64,000 nucleotides of DNA from RYN-230 sp963829725 (GTDB taxonomy: Bacteria; Actinomycetota; Actinomycetes; Streptosporangiales; Streptosporangiaceae), in the NCBI GenBank assembly GCA_963829725.1, contig CAWHJW010000005.1, positions 682,001 to 746,000 of the forward strand. Direction: 5' to 3'. Below are positions 29,331 through 37,954 of the stretch, in pieces. The position numbers and the translations under genes were made by a program. Each line of letters starts with the position of its first letter. The first letter of the stretch is position 1. Under the pieces are notes generated by a model, which worked only from the letters and a program-made list of their open reading frames with translations, made no database searches and had not been told where the DNA came from.

Positions 29331-31835
29331 TCACCGCACCGGCCCGGCCGGCGGGACGGTGCCGAGCAGGCCGGCATCCCCGGCCGGGCCGGTGCCCGGC
29401 GGCGCGGGCTGCCCGGCCGGCCGGGCCCGCGTCGGGTTGGTGTCGAGCCATTGCCGGATCTCATCGGAGATCAGCTCGATGCCGACCCGGCCGGCCCGGC
29501 CGTCCAGGTCCCGGAAGATGCACTCCCCGTTGCCGAGCCCCCGCAGCACGGCCTTGTGATCCTCCGACGGCTCGACGCCCAGCAGCGCCATCACGTTCGC
29601 CACCTCCACCCGCTCGGAGGAACGGAACGCGAACACGCTGGACAGGCAGTTCGTCACCTGTTCGCTGAGCAGGTCCCCCGCATTCTGCGACACCAGGATC
29701 AGCGCGGTGTTCCGCGACCGGCCCATCCGCGACACCTCGGGAACGAGCTTGGCGCCCTGTGGCGTCGCGGTGATCGCCCACGCCTCATCCAGGAAGATCG
29801 CCTTGGGCAGCCGGCGGTCCAGGCCGTTAAGAAGCCTTCTCGCGAACTGGGACACGAGATACAGCAAGGCGACCGACAGCCGCTGCTCGTAGGAGTAATC
29901 CTCGCGGCCGGCGGCGGTATCCGGCAGGGTCAGGCCGGCCAGCGTGAACACCGTCGTCCAGCCGGCCGCGTCAATCTGCTGGCCGCCGGACGGCGCGAAG
30001 CACAGCCGGGCCAGCCGCATCTCCGACATGGACCGCAGCACGGCACCCAGGTTCTTCGACGCCGGGTCGGCCGATTCCTCCAGGTGCCGGATGACCTTGC
30101 CCAGGCTGGGCCGCTCCCGTCCCGCCACGCTGGCCACCGCCTGGATCATCGCGCTCTCCCGCTCCTCGCTCATCCGCGGCAGCAGCAGGCGCAGCGTCTC
30201 GGTGGCCATGGTCCGCTTCTCGGCCAGGTCATCGCCGAACGAGAACGGGTCGAGCAGGCCGGGCGCGGCCGCGCCGAGCGGCAGTACCCGCGCCTTGCGG
30301 CCGCGCTGGGCGAGCAGTTCGACCAGGGGCTCCGCGTCACCCTTGGGGTCGATCACGGCCACCGTGACGCCGCGCAGCGCGCATTGCAGGATCAGCAGCA
30401 GCGCGAGGGTGGTCTTGCCGCCGCCCGGCTCGCCCGTGATGGCGATGGCTGTGGGCCGGTTCAGCGCCGCGGCCAGCAGCGGGTCGAAGTGCACCACGGA
30501 ACGCGCCCGGCCCAGCGTCTCGCCGATGTACGGCCCCACCCAGCCTTGCCCGTGATGAGGCCGGTCGCCCAGGTCCACGGTGGCGGTCGGGACGCCGCCC
30601 GCGATCGTGTACAGCGGCTGGCGCTGCACGTAGGAGTTGAGCCGGACCCGGTCCCCCGGCAGCGTCTCACGGAGCAGCGAGAACTGGTCACCGGTGGAGT
30701 TGACCACGTCGATGCCCATGTCGCGGTAGTGCTCCACGACCGCTTCCACCCGGCGCTGGCACAGGTCCCGGGTGGGCGCGGTGACCGCCAGCCGGTGCCA
30801 GCCGTACACGAACGGCAGCCGTTCCTTGGTGATGCCGTGCTCCAGCATCCGGGCGGCGGTGATCTGCTCCGCCAGCGCGAGCGGCGCGTCCACGCCAGCT
30901 TCCCGGATATGCGCGTCCATGTCCCGGGCGTGCGCCAGCCGGCGGCCGACGTCCTTGCTGGCCTTGGCCGGCGGGATGAGCTTCATCCGGGAGCTGACCT
31001 CGACGGGGAAGGGCAGCGAGTCCGCGAAGTGCAGCCACGGTTCCCCGTCGGGAAAGGACATCACGTCGGGGAACCGGGAGAAGGACAGGAACGCCGCGTA
31101 GGACTCCCCCTCAGGATGCTCCAGCCGCAGGATGGTGCGGCCGTTGTGCACCTGGCCCTCATACAGCGACTCGATCTCGCCGGCGCCCCAGCGGCGGCGC
31201 CGCACCGCGGACGGCCGCGGGTCTCCCGCGGTGCCCATCAGCGCGTGCCGGATCAGCCACGCGAGCTCGTCGCTGGTGGCGTGCCGGGCCGCCAGCGCGC
31301 TGGCGCCCAGCGCCCGGCCGAGCCGTTCCGCCTGGTCGGTCCAGCGGGTGACCTCACTGGAGCTCAGGGCCTCGTCCTCCAGGCCCATGACCTGCTCGCC
31401 CGCCCTGTAGGCGTTGATGAACTGGGACAGTACGCCGCCGGACAGCTGGGCACGCACGCCACGCTGGCCCAGCCGGACGCCGAGGTATACCTCTTTCATC
31501 CAGAAGTCCTTGGCCCACACGTGCCGGTACATCTCGTCCAGGTAGCTCCGCCAGCCCGGGCCGCCGTCCGAGGTAGCGTCCAGCTGCGCGGCCCACTCCG
31601 CCGCCGGGTAGGAGTGGTGCACGATGCGCAGGTGCACCTCGGCGTCGGGCATCCGGATGGCGGCCAGGGCGACGGTGATGTTGGTGGCCAGCGCCTCCCG
31701 GTCGGCCGGCGTGGTGAACTCATACGGCTGGGTCGGCAGCCGGTAGTACGCCCAGGCGTGCGTCTCGGTGAGCAGGATCCGGTCGTCGAAGTAACGCAGG
31801 CTGAGCCGGGCATGGCCCCGGGTCCGCGCACTCAC
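29331..31835 (-). CDS. VirB4-like T4SS ATPase (SCO6880/PrgI-associated type)
   Basis: 834 residues. AAA ATPase that powers substrate transfer or pilus assembly. Seen: Walker A GEPGGGKTT near residue 467, Walker B KAIFLDEAWAI near 675, followed by LILVSQNAGDLL. The N-terminal 400 residues form the membrane-proximal domain. The GTG start at 31835 overlaps the stop of the previous gene (GTGA), so the two are translationally coupled; longer frames upstream are not needed. It lies between the ParA-fold protein and the VirB6-like gene. Confidence 0.9.
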   Translation of the reverse strand: MSARTRGHARLSLRYFDDRILLTETHAWAYYRLPTQPYEFTTPADREALATNITVALAAIRMPDAEVHLRIVHHSYPAAEWAAQLDATSDGGPGWRSYLDEMYRHVWAKDFWMKEVYLGVRLGQRGVRAQLSGGVLSQFINAYRAGEQVMGLEDEALSSSEVTRWTDQAERLGRALGASALAARHATSDELAWLIRHALMGTAGDPRPSAVRRRRWGAGEIESLYEGQVHNGRTILRLEHPEGESYAAFLSFSRFPDVMSFPDGEPWLHFADSLPFPVEVSSRMKLIPPAKASKDVGRRLAHARDMDAHIREAGVDAPLALAEQITAARMLEHGITKERLPFVYGWHRLAVTAPTRDLCQRRVEAVVEHYRDMGIDVVNSTGDQFSLLRETLPGDRVRLNSYVQRQPLYTIAGGVPTATVDLGDRPHHGQGWVGPYIGETLGRARSVVHFDPLLAAALNRPTAIAITGEPGGGKTTLALLLILQCALRGVTVAVIDPKGDAEPLVELLAQRGRKARVLPLGAAAPGLLDPFSFGDDLAEKRTMATETLRLLLPRMSEERESAMIQAVASVAGRERPSLGKVIRHLEESADPASKNLGAVLRSMSEMRLARLCFAPSGGQQIDAAGWTTVFTLAGLTLPDTAAGREDYSYEQRLSVALLYLVSQFARRLLNGLDRRLPKAIFLDEAWAITATPQGAKLVPEVSRMGRSRNTALILVSQNAGDLLSEQVTNCLSSVFAFRSSERVEVANVMALLGVEPSEDHKAVLRGLGNGECIFRDLDGRAGRVGIELISDEIRQWLDTNPTRARPAGQPAPPGTGPAGDAGLLGTVPPAGPVR

Positions 31836-34324
31836 CGGGACGCCCGCCGCTGCGCTCCGCCCGCGGTGGCCAGCGCCGCCGCCAGCACCCCGGCCAGTGC
31901 CGTGTAGGCGAGCTGGACCTGGGGCCGCAGCTGGCCGAACCCGGAGACCGGTGTTCCTGGCACCGGGCGGAGGTCCCGGATGCCCTGCTCGGCCGGCGGT
32001 TCGGCGAGATGATCGTCCCAGGGCACCCGGACGATGGCGCGGCACCGGCCGCGGACCACGAGTTCGGCCTGCTCGACATGCGTCATGCTGCGCTTGCTCA
32101 CCCCGTTGATGACCGCGATCGAGTTCGTGCACAGTTCCGCGTAGCCGTGGCCGTCCAGCCACTCCATCGTCATCGCCACCGCCCGGGAGGCGTCCGCGCT
32201 GGCCGGCGCGACCAGCACGAGCTGGTCCGCGGCAGCCAGCAGCCGGGCCACCGCGCAGGCACCAGGATCGGCCAGCGTGAGCGGGTAACGGCTGGTCAGG
32301 ATGGCCGCGACCCGCGCGTAGTCCGCGTCGCTGCGGTCCGGGCGGCCATCCATCGCGGTGTCGTGCGCGATGACGTCCAGCCGTCCCCGGCCGCGTGCCG
32401 CGGGCGCGGGCGGCGGTTCGCCGGCCAGTAGTCCCCGGGCCGTGGCCACCGGGGGGATGCGGGCCAGTTCGGCGAGCGAGCTGCGCCCGGGGTTGGCGTC
32501 GAGGGCGGCCACGGCCTCGCCCCGCAGGCTGGCCAGCACGTCAGCGACCATCAGCGTGGTGACGGTCTGGCCGGCGCCCACGGTGCAGCCGAGCACGACA
32601 GTCAGCCGCGGGCCCTCGATGGGCAGCAGCACGCGATCCCGGTCCCGCCGTTCCATGTCGGGGCGGCCTGGGCCGTGCCCGCCCGGGATCACCCGCACCG
32701 GAACCCGCCACGTGGTCCCGCCCCGGTGCTGCCCCGGGCCGCTCAGCGCCCGCTCCACGACGGTGGGTCGGCTCTGCGTGCCGCGGACGACAACGACCGG
32801 CGGTGTGCACGGGCTGGAGGGCGCCGCGTCTGCGCCTGCTGCCCCGGGGTCGGCGGTGGGCTGTGCCTCAGGTCCGGGTTCCGCGGCGCGCGTGTCGCCG
32901 GGGCCGACGTCCGGCTCTTCTGCTGCTGCTTCTGGTGCGTACGGCTCTTCCGCTGCTGCTTCTGGTGCTTCCAGTTCTTCCGCTGCTGTTTCTGGTGCTT
33001 CCGCTGTTGCTTCCGGTGCTTCCGGTGCTTCCGGTGCTGGGGGCTCCGCATCCGCGGCATCGAGTCCGGCCCGGCCTCGTTCTGCCGCGTGTGGCTCTGC
33101 GGGGCCGGGTGCTTCGGGAGCGGGTCCTGCGGAATCCAGTGCTTCGGGAGCAGGCGCTGCGAAGTCCCCCGCGACAGCCCTAAGCGCCGACTCGGCCGCC
33201 GCCACGCTGTCTCGCACCGCCCTGGCCTGCGGGACGTCTGCCTGCGGGGCGTCTGCCTGCGGGGCGTTTGCTTCCTGCGGGGCGTTTGCTTCCTGCGGGG
33301 CTTCTGCCTGTGCCTGCGGGGCCCCGGCCGGCGCTGCATCAGCCGGCGCCGTCTCGTCCAGCGCCGTCTCGTCCAGCGCCGTCTCGTCCAGCGCCGTCTC
33401 GTCCAGCGCCGTCTCGTCCAGCGCCGTCTCGTCCAGCGCCGTCTCGTCCAGCGCCGTCTCGTCCAGCGCCGTCTCGTCCAGCGCCGTCTCGTCCAGCGCC
33501 GTCTCGTCCGGCGCCGTCTCGTCCGGCACCGGCATGGGCCCGGCCGACCGCGCGCCAGGCTCTCGGTCCTTGGTGTCGTGCCCATCGGGCGCATCGTGGC
33601 CACCGGGCTCGAAGATCCCCGGCATGGCCCCGCCCGACACGGCCACCTCGGTAAATGGCGGGCCGCCATCCGGCGGGGCCTCCCCCGCCGGGACCCGGCG
33701 GGGTGGCAGGACCAGCGGCAGGACGGCCGCCACGGGTTGGTCAGGCCGGTCATCGTGCGCGACCTCGGGCGGCCGCGCCTCGGGTACCGCCCGCGCCTGT
33801 ACCTGTACCTGTACCTGCGCCTCAGGTGCGTGCGCCAGATCGGCTGGCGGGACAGCCGGCCCGGCCGCCGGGGCTAGCGGAGACCCGGCATCCCCAGCGG
33901 CTGGAAGGCCTGTACCCGGAACCCCGGCCCCCGCCGGGAAAGCCGTCGCCCGCTCCCGGCTAACGAGCGGCACCGGCACGTCAGTCGCCGACCGCGCCTC
34001 GGCCGCAGGCATCACGTCGGCAACCAGCCGCGCCTGAATAACGGACGGCACCTCGGCTGCGGGCCGCAACGCAGCATCGGGACGCGCCTCAACGCCAGGC
34101 CATACCCCGGCCGCAGGCGGGATCTCAGCGGGCCGCGCCTCAGCGCCAGGCCGCGCCTCGGCGCCAGGTACCGGCTGTGGGGCACCCGGTTCCTTCCCGG
34201 CGGGCGGCACCTGCGGGGCGGGCGTGACTTCCGGGCAGGCCGGCGGCCTGGCCGCCGGAACCGGTGGCAGCGGTGGCAGCGGCAGGCCCGCAGCGGCTAG
34301 CAGAACCGGGGCGGGCCCCGGCAA
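31832..34324 (-). CDS. ParA/MinD-fold protein with long repeat-bearing N-terminus and atypical P-loop
   Basis: Up to 830 residues; the true start is uncertain because no clear ribosome binding site is seen and the first part overlaps prgI. Residues 1-530 are Pro/Ala/Glu-rich and disordered, with twelve DETAL-type repeats. The C-terminal 280 residues resemble a ParA/MinD ATPase, but the expected deviant Walker A reads TVGAGQTVTT, lacking the catalytic lysine, and the next motif is ALDANPGRSS. So it may bind but not hydrolyse nucleotide, or be a structural relic. A hydrophobic stretch near the end could touch the membrane. Operon neighbour of VirB4 and PrgI genes. Confidence 0.7.
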   Translation of the reverse strand: MPGPAPVLLAAAGLPLPPLPPVPAARPPACPEVTPAPQVPPAGKEPGAPQPVPGAEARPGAEARPAEIPPAAGVWPGVEARPDAALRPAAEVPSVIQARLVADVMPAAEARSATDVPVPLVSRERATAFPAGAGVPGTGLPAAGDAGSPLAPAAGPAVPPADLAHAPEAQVQVQVQARAVPEARPPEVAHDDRPDQPVAAVLPLVLPPRRVPAGEAPPDGGPPFTEVAVSGGAMPGIFEPGGHDAPDGHDTKDREPGARSAGPMPVPDETAPDETALDETALDETALDETALDETALDETALDETALDETALDETALDETALDETAPADAAPAGAPQAQAEAPQEANAPQEANAPQADAPQADVPQARAVRDSVAAAESALRAVAGDFAAPAPEALDSAGPAPEAPGPAEPHAAERGRAGLDAADAEPPAPEAPEAPEATAEAPETAAEELEAPEAAAEEPYAPEAAAEEPDVGPGDTRAAEPGPEAQPTADPGAAGADAAPSSPCTPPVVVVRGTQSRPTVVERALSGPGQHRGGTTWRVPVRVIPGGHGPGRPDMERRDRDRVLLPIEGPRLTVVLGCTVGAGQTVTTLMVADVLASLRGEAVAALDANPGRSSLAELARIPPVATARGLLAGEPPPAPAARGRGRLDVIAHDTAMDGRPDRSDADYARVAAILTSRYPLTLADPGACAVARLLAAADQLVLVAPASADASRAVAMTMEWLDGHGYAELCTNSIAVINGVSKRSMTHVEQAELVVRGRCRAIVRVPWDDHLAEPPAEQGIRDLRPVPGTPVSGFGQLRPQVQLAYTALAGVLAAALATAGGAQRRASR
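33346..33525 (-). repeat. Tandem repeat, twelve copies of a 15-bp unit (DETAL)
   Basis: Ten perfect copies of GCGCCGTCTCGTCCA and two with a final G, no gaps, encoding ten DETAL and two DETAP pentapeptides in the ParA-fold protein. Near-perfect identity at the DNA level points to recent expansion by slippage or recombination. The period keeps the frame. Confidence 0.95.
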
Positions 34325-34985
34325 GGGCGCAGCTGGCCCGGGCGCCCGGGCCGACCCGGGGGCCGGTGCCGCGGCACGGATCTTCGCCGGACCTGGCTGA
34401 GCCGTCGGCCGGCCTGTCCCGGGCCGGCGGGCGCGGGGCCGGCGGGCGCGCGGCCGGCGGGCGCGCGGCCGGTGCAGCAGCGGCCGTCGCCCAGGCCGGG
34501 GGCATGGCCGTGCGACGTGCCGTTGCGGCAGCCTGGGCCGCTACGGCCGGCCGCGGCCGGGCCGGTGCCGTCTGCGGCGTAGCCTGCGGCTCCGTACTGG
34601 CGGACCGGTCCGCGCCCTTATCCCGCCGCCATACCCGGCCGACGACGACGACCTCATCCTTCTCCGCCAAGGGCGCCATCCGGCACCAGGTGGACGGCTC
34701 GCCCAGGTAGCGGACCTGGGAAATCAGCAGTTCCGGCAGCCTTTTGCTCTCCAGCACCGGTCTGGTCGCCAGCCAGGTGAGCACCCCCGGGGGCAGCACG
34801 TACAGCCAGAACAGCGTGTGGTTGAAGGGAAGCCCGAGCACGGTGAGGAGCACCACATACGGCACCGTGATGGCGGTGAATACGGCTATCTGGCCGACGG
34901 GCACCGGCATCGGCAGCCGGAAATCGTACAGCTTGTACAGCCGTTTTTCAATCCGCCAGATACTCGTATAGGTGGGCAGCTCCAC
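34140..34985 (-). CDS. PrgI-family T4SS membrane protein
   Basis: 281 residues. The first 115 match the PrgI family: a basic amphipathic start (TYTSIWRIEKRLYKLYDF), two membrane helices (about 28-48 and 54-72) and a conserved end (LISQVRYLGEPSTW). PrgI pairs with VirB4-type ATPases in Gram-positive conjugation. The remaining 165 residues are Ala/Pro/Arg-rich and overlap the next frame by up to 185 bp, so the real boundary between the two is uncertain. Confidence 0.85.
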   Translation of the reverse strand: MELPTYTSIWRIEKRLYKLYDFRLPMPVPVGQIAVFTAITVPYVVLLTVLGLPFNHTLFWLYVLPPGVLTWLATRPVLESKRLPELLISQVRYLGEPSTWCRMAPLAEKDEVVVVGRVWRRDKGADRSASTEPQATPQTAPARPRPAVAAQAAATARRTAMPPAWATAAAAPAARPPAARPPAPRPPARDRPADGSARSGEDPCRGTGPRVGPGARASCALAGARPGSASRCGPAAATAATGSGGQAAGLPGSHARPAGAARREGTGCPTAGTWRRGAAWR

Positions 34986-35015
34986 CGGGTGCTCTCCTTC
35001 CGGCCTGGGCGGAGA

Positions 35016-35273
35016 TCAGTGGACGCCGAGCGCGTTCGCGATGCCCTGGGCGAGCGTCTGCACGATGCTGGGCGTGTAGAAGATCACCGCGATGGCGACG
35101 GCAAGCACCAGGAACTGCACAAACCGGATTATCTCACGAGTGAACAAGAAGAACAGTGCCACGATCCCGACGATGCCGAGGAACAGCGGCCCGAAAAGAC
35201 CCTGCAAGTAGCTCACGAGACCCGAGGTGCTGATCGCCGACGGGGCCGAGAGTATAAGCGAGTGAAACGACAT
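35016..35273 (-). CDS. Small two-helix membrane protein of the T4SS-like operon
   Basis: 85 residues starting at ATG 35273 (GGAG 8 nt upstream). A short hydrophilic start, then two membrane helices (about 27-48 and 52-75). Size and placement fit the VirB2/TrbC-like or VirB3-like small subunits found beside PrgI in actinobacterial T4SS clusters. No catalytic features. It lies 30 bp before the prgI-like gene. Confidence 0.75.
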   Translation of the reverse strand: MSFHSLILSAPSAISTSGLVSYLQGLFGPLFLGIVGIVALFFLFTREIIRFVQFLVLAVAIAVIFYTPSIVQTLAQGIANALGVH

Positions 35274-35339
35274 CGGTCTACTCCGGGTTATGGGGGATAA
35301 CGCATGGCCTGGCGGGAGCATGCGGTCTTCGGAGTCCGG

Positions 35340-36338
35340 TCATGGCGCCCCCGGCGAACCGGTGGCCGTACTGATGTCGGTGACGTACCAGGTGCCACTA
35401 CGATTCTCCACCGTAAGTGCGTAGCTCATATTGAGCTGCGCAGTCGAGCCTCTGTTGACGACCTGGCCACTGGCGTTCCTGGCTGGAACACTCCATACGA
35501 CGCTGGCAATTATATGGCGCGTGGAGCCGCCCTGCGGCACGCTTACCCCGGCCAGGCTCTGATAAATCACAGCGCCGTTCAGCCCGGTGACGTTAGCGCC
35601 AGGAGTGAGGAACCTGGTCAGCGTGCCCTCATTCCCGCTTGCGTATGCGGGAAAGAAAGCACGTAGCAGAGTCGTAAGTTGGGCTGTCGCGGTGGGATCG
35701 GTGTTGCCGGGCGCACTAGTCGGCGGGATTGCCCGGGACGGAGCAGGCAGCCAGGCAGGCGCCCCCGACACGACCACGCCGCCGGAGGCGGCGTAGATGG
35801 GCACACCGAGTTCCATCAGCGTGCCATTGACGCGGGCCAGCAGAGTGACGACGGCATGCTGGGGGTCACGCACATCCGTGCTCGCGACCTGTTCGGACTG
35901 CAACAGTGACGAACCTGTGCCATTCCAGCCCAACTGCGGATCGGACCCGGCGGGTAGAAAGGTGCTGAGCGCGGTGGCCCGCTGGTTGGCCTGGCCGGGA
36001 GTGTAATTGAGGTAAACCTGGCCGAACTGGAGGGCATAGGCGTCGGCCAGGGTGACCGGGAAAGAGGTGGCGGGCTGGGCCGGCACGGCTGGCGCAGCCC
36101 CCGTCGATCTCTCACCGGACACGATGGCCATCACGCCCCGGAAGCCGATCAGCAGCAGGACGGCCCAGGCTATGACGCGGAACGTCCAGACCAGCCAGCG
36201 GCCGCCCGCCCCGCCCCAGGTCCGTGTGGGGCGACTGCGACCGGTGCTGGCCGGTTCGGCATAGTCGGCGTCCGTCTCGTACCCCAGCCCGTGCTCAGCT
36301 GAACGCGAACTGCGTTCAATGGTGGACCGGCGAACCAT
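35340..36338 (-). CDS. Conjugal transfer protein, TcpC family
   Basis: 332 residues: cytoplasmic basic/acidic N-terminus, one membrane helix (about 49-68) and two NTF2-like domains (about 85-215 and 225-325), the TcpC architecture known from clostridial conjugative plasmids and streptomycete clusters. TcpC is an essential scaffold, like VirB8. The ATG follows AGCGGAGG. First gene of the T4SS-like operon; the promoter should lie at 36,345-36,500. Confidence 0.88.
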   Translation of the reverse strand: MVRRSTIERSSRSAEHGLGYETDADYAEPASTGRSRPTRTWGGAGGRWLVWTFRVIAWAVLLLIGFRGVMAIVSGERSTGAAPAVPAQPATSFPVTLADAYALQFGQVYLNYTPGQANQRATALSTFLPAGSDPQLGWNGTGSSLLQSEQVASTDVRDPQHAVVTLLARVNGTLMELGVPIYAASGGVVVSGAPAWLPAPSRAIPPTSAPGNTDPTATAQLTTLLRAFFPAYASGNEGTLTRFLTPGANVTGLNGAVIYQSLAGVSVPQGGSTRHIIASVVWSVPARNASGQVVNRGSTAQLNMSYALTVENRSGTWYVTDISTATGSPGAP

Positions 36339-36836
36339 CGCACCTCCGCTCGCTCCTGCGCACGCGCAGCAATGAGTTGCGGTGCCTTCCTATGCCGTCT
36401 ATCGCCCTATTCTGCGCCATAACCTGCTGGTCGGGGAGCCCCTTCAGCCGACCACACAGCAACGGGGACAGGCAAACGGCCGAGTGATTGACCGGCGCGC
36501 GAGCTGGACGATTAGTCGTCACGCTGTCCCTGACCTGGGGTTATGGCCATACGCAACATGGCTAGCGGCGCTCCCACGGAGCTCCGCGAAGCTGCCCGCG
36601 GGACCCGACGATTGGCCTCATCCGATGCCTTAACAACACGGTAGCTGGACGCTGCACCGCTGGCCAGGATCAAAACCGCCGTGTCGCGCCTGAACTGCTG
36701 AGGCTTTGGCTGCTTGCCGGGAGCATGTGGCTCCTGTGGCTGGCCTGGTCACCGGAACCGCTGGGACGGATCCGGGCGACGCCAGGATTGCCGCCCGGAG
36801 GAGGCGGGTACCCCGGAGCCGGGTAGGGATCCGGAC
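36339..36836. other. Intergenic region between T4SS-like operon and P-loop kinase
   Basis: About 500 bases without a supported gene. It separates divergent transcription units and must hold both promoters. A less GC-rich stretch at about 36,370-36,430 is the best candidate for the leftward one. I see no tRNA or repeat. Confidence 0.4.
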
Positions 36837-37520
36837 ATGACACATGAAACGGCGCGGGACCGGCCAGACCCCGGCGACGTCGGGCGGGATCCGGCGGTCG
36901 GCGGGCTCACCCATCCCCGCCCGTACGCCCGGCCCGGCGGGCCGGCCGACGCGTGGGTGGTGGCCGGGGCGCCCGGCGCAGGCAAGAGCACCGCGGCCGG
37001 GCGGCTGCTCGCTTCGCTCACCCCCGTCCCGGCATTGCTCGATAAAGACACCATGTACGGTTCCTTTGTTACGACAATTCTAAGTAATTTCGGGCGTCCC
37101 CCCGGTGAGCGCGAGGGTCCCTGGTATGACAAGAACATCAAGGTACATGAATACACCGGAATGACGGCTACCGCGCGGGAAATCCGCTCGCACGGCTGCC
37201 CGGTCATACTATGCGGCCCCTTTACCGAGCAGATTCATGACACTGACCGCTGGCGGACGTGGGTCACCGAACTCGGGTCCGGCCGGGTACGCCTGGTATG
37301 GGTGAGATCGGATGCGGAAACCCTGCACCACCGTCTGACCGCCCGCGGCTCGCACCGGGACACAGACAAGCTGGCCGACTTCGCCACGTTCACCACCCGG
37401 ATGCGACTCGACGCCCCGCCTGCGGCCCCGCACGACGTGATCGACAACCGGCTCAGCGCGGCCAGCACCGTACAGGACCAGATCGCCGCTCTACTCGCCG
37501 CCTCCGCACCACCTGGATAA
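36837..37520 (+). CDS. P-loop kinase of the zeta-toxin/AAA_33 type
   Basis: 227 residues. Walker A GAPGAGKST (44-52) follows a disordered start; LLDKDTMYGS and the later RLVWVRSDAETLHHRLTARGS (lid arginines) fit the small-molecule or nucleotide kinase branch that includes zeta toxins and polynucleotide kinases. The substrate is unknown. The ATG at 36837 has TAGGGA upstream. No antitoxin-like partner is seen on its strand, so a metabolic kinase is more likely than a toxin. Confidence 0.8.
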   Translation: MTHETARDRPDPGDVGRDPAVGGLTHPRPYARPGGPADAWVVAGAPGAGKSTAAGRLLASLTPVPALLDKDTMYGSFVTTILSNFGRPPGEREGPWYDKNIKVHEYTGMTATAREIRSHGCPVILCGPFTEQIHDTDRWRTWVTELGSGRVRLVWVRSDAETLHHRLTARGSHRDTDKLADFATFTTRMRLDAPPAAPHDVIDNRLSAASTVQDQIAALLAASAPPG

Positions 37521-37694
37521 AGCCTGAGGCGTGGAGCCTGGCCGAGGCCGGGCATCAAGTCACCGGAACGGACCCCGGCCCAGGCCTCGCTGGAGGCGGC
37601 CGGGCGGAAACCAGGCGCCAACGGGTGACCTGTTGACGGCACATCGTCGGTCCTCATCGCCTACTCCTGAACGCCCGCACCCGGCTTGCTGTTG

Positions 37695-37740
37695 TGATCA
37701 TGAAGTAGGTGTCGTCACGACGACAGCTAAGTCATGATCA
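37695..37740. repeat. 46-bp compound palindrome
   Basis: Outer arms TGATCATGA / TCATGATCA (9 bp), 6-nt unpaired on each side, inner arms TGTCGTC / GACGACA (7 bp), 2-nt loop. The layout is symmetric about 37717.5. It could be the end or scar of a mobile element, a terminator or a protein site. Not assigned. Confidence 0.7.
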
Positions 37741-37883
37741 GCAAAGTGGATGTTCTGGCCCCGGACACCACCCACCCCATCAACACCACTGGCCCCATGA
37801 CTCGCCCGGAGCAGTGTCTGAGCAGAGTCATATCGCTGGCACATGCTGGCGTAGGTGCGCTAAGAGACAGGTCCGGCGGTCAG

Positions 37884-37903
37884 ACGTTGAAGCGGAACTC
37901 GAC
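37884..37903 (-). repeat. Displaced copy of the ychF 3' end (left flank of vapBC)
   Basis: 19 of 20 bases match the last codons of ychF at 38636-38655. Read leftward the copy still spells VEFRFNV followed by a stop (TGA instead of TAG). The pair are direct repeats bracketing vapBC. Confidence 0.7.
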
Positions 37904-37954
37904 CATGTTCCGTCACCGATAAACGCGTGCGGGGCTGCCGGACCCCGACGCACC

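Larger units (their letters stand above)
37521..37954. other. Non-coding stretch with palindrome and ychF-end copy
   Basis: About 430 bases between the kinase and vapC. It contains the compound palindrome at 37695-37740 and a 20-bp copy of the ychF 3' end at 37884-37903. Other short frames have no start signals. The base composition is less GC-rich than neighbouring genes, consistent with foreign or remnant DNA. Confidence 0.5.

Noticed and set aside
33346..33525. Regular repeats considered as a CRISPR array
   Set aside because: The 15-bp units are contiguous without spacers and encode an in-frame pentapeptide repeat.
36837..37520. Zeta toxin of a toxin-antitoxin pair
   Set aside because: P-loop kinase fold fits, but no adjacent antitoxin-like ORF was found.
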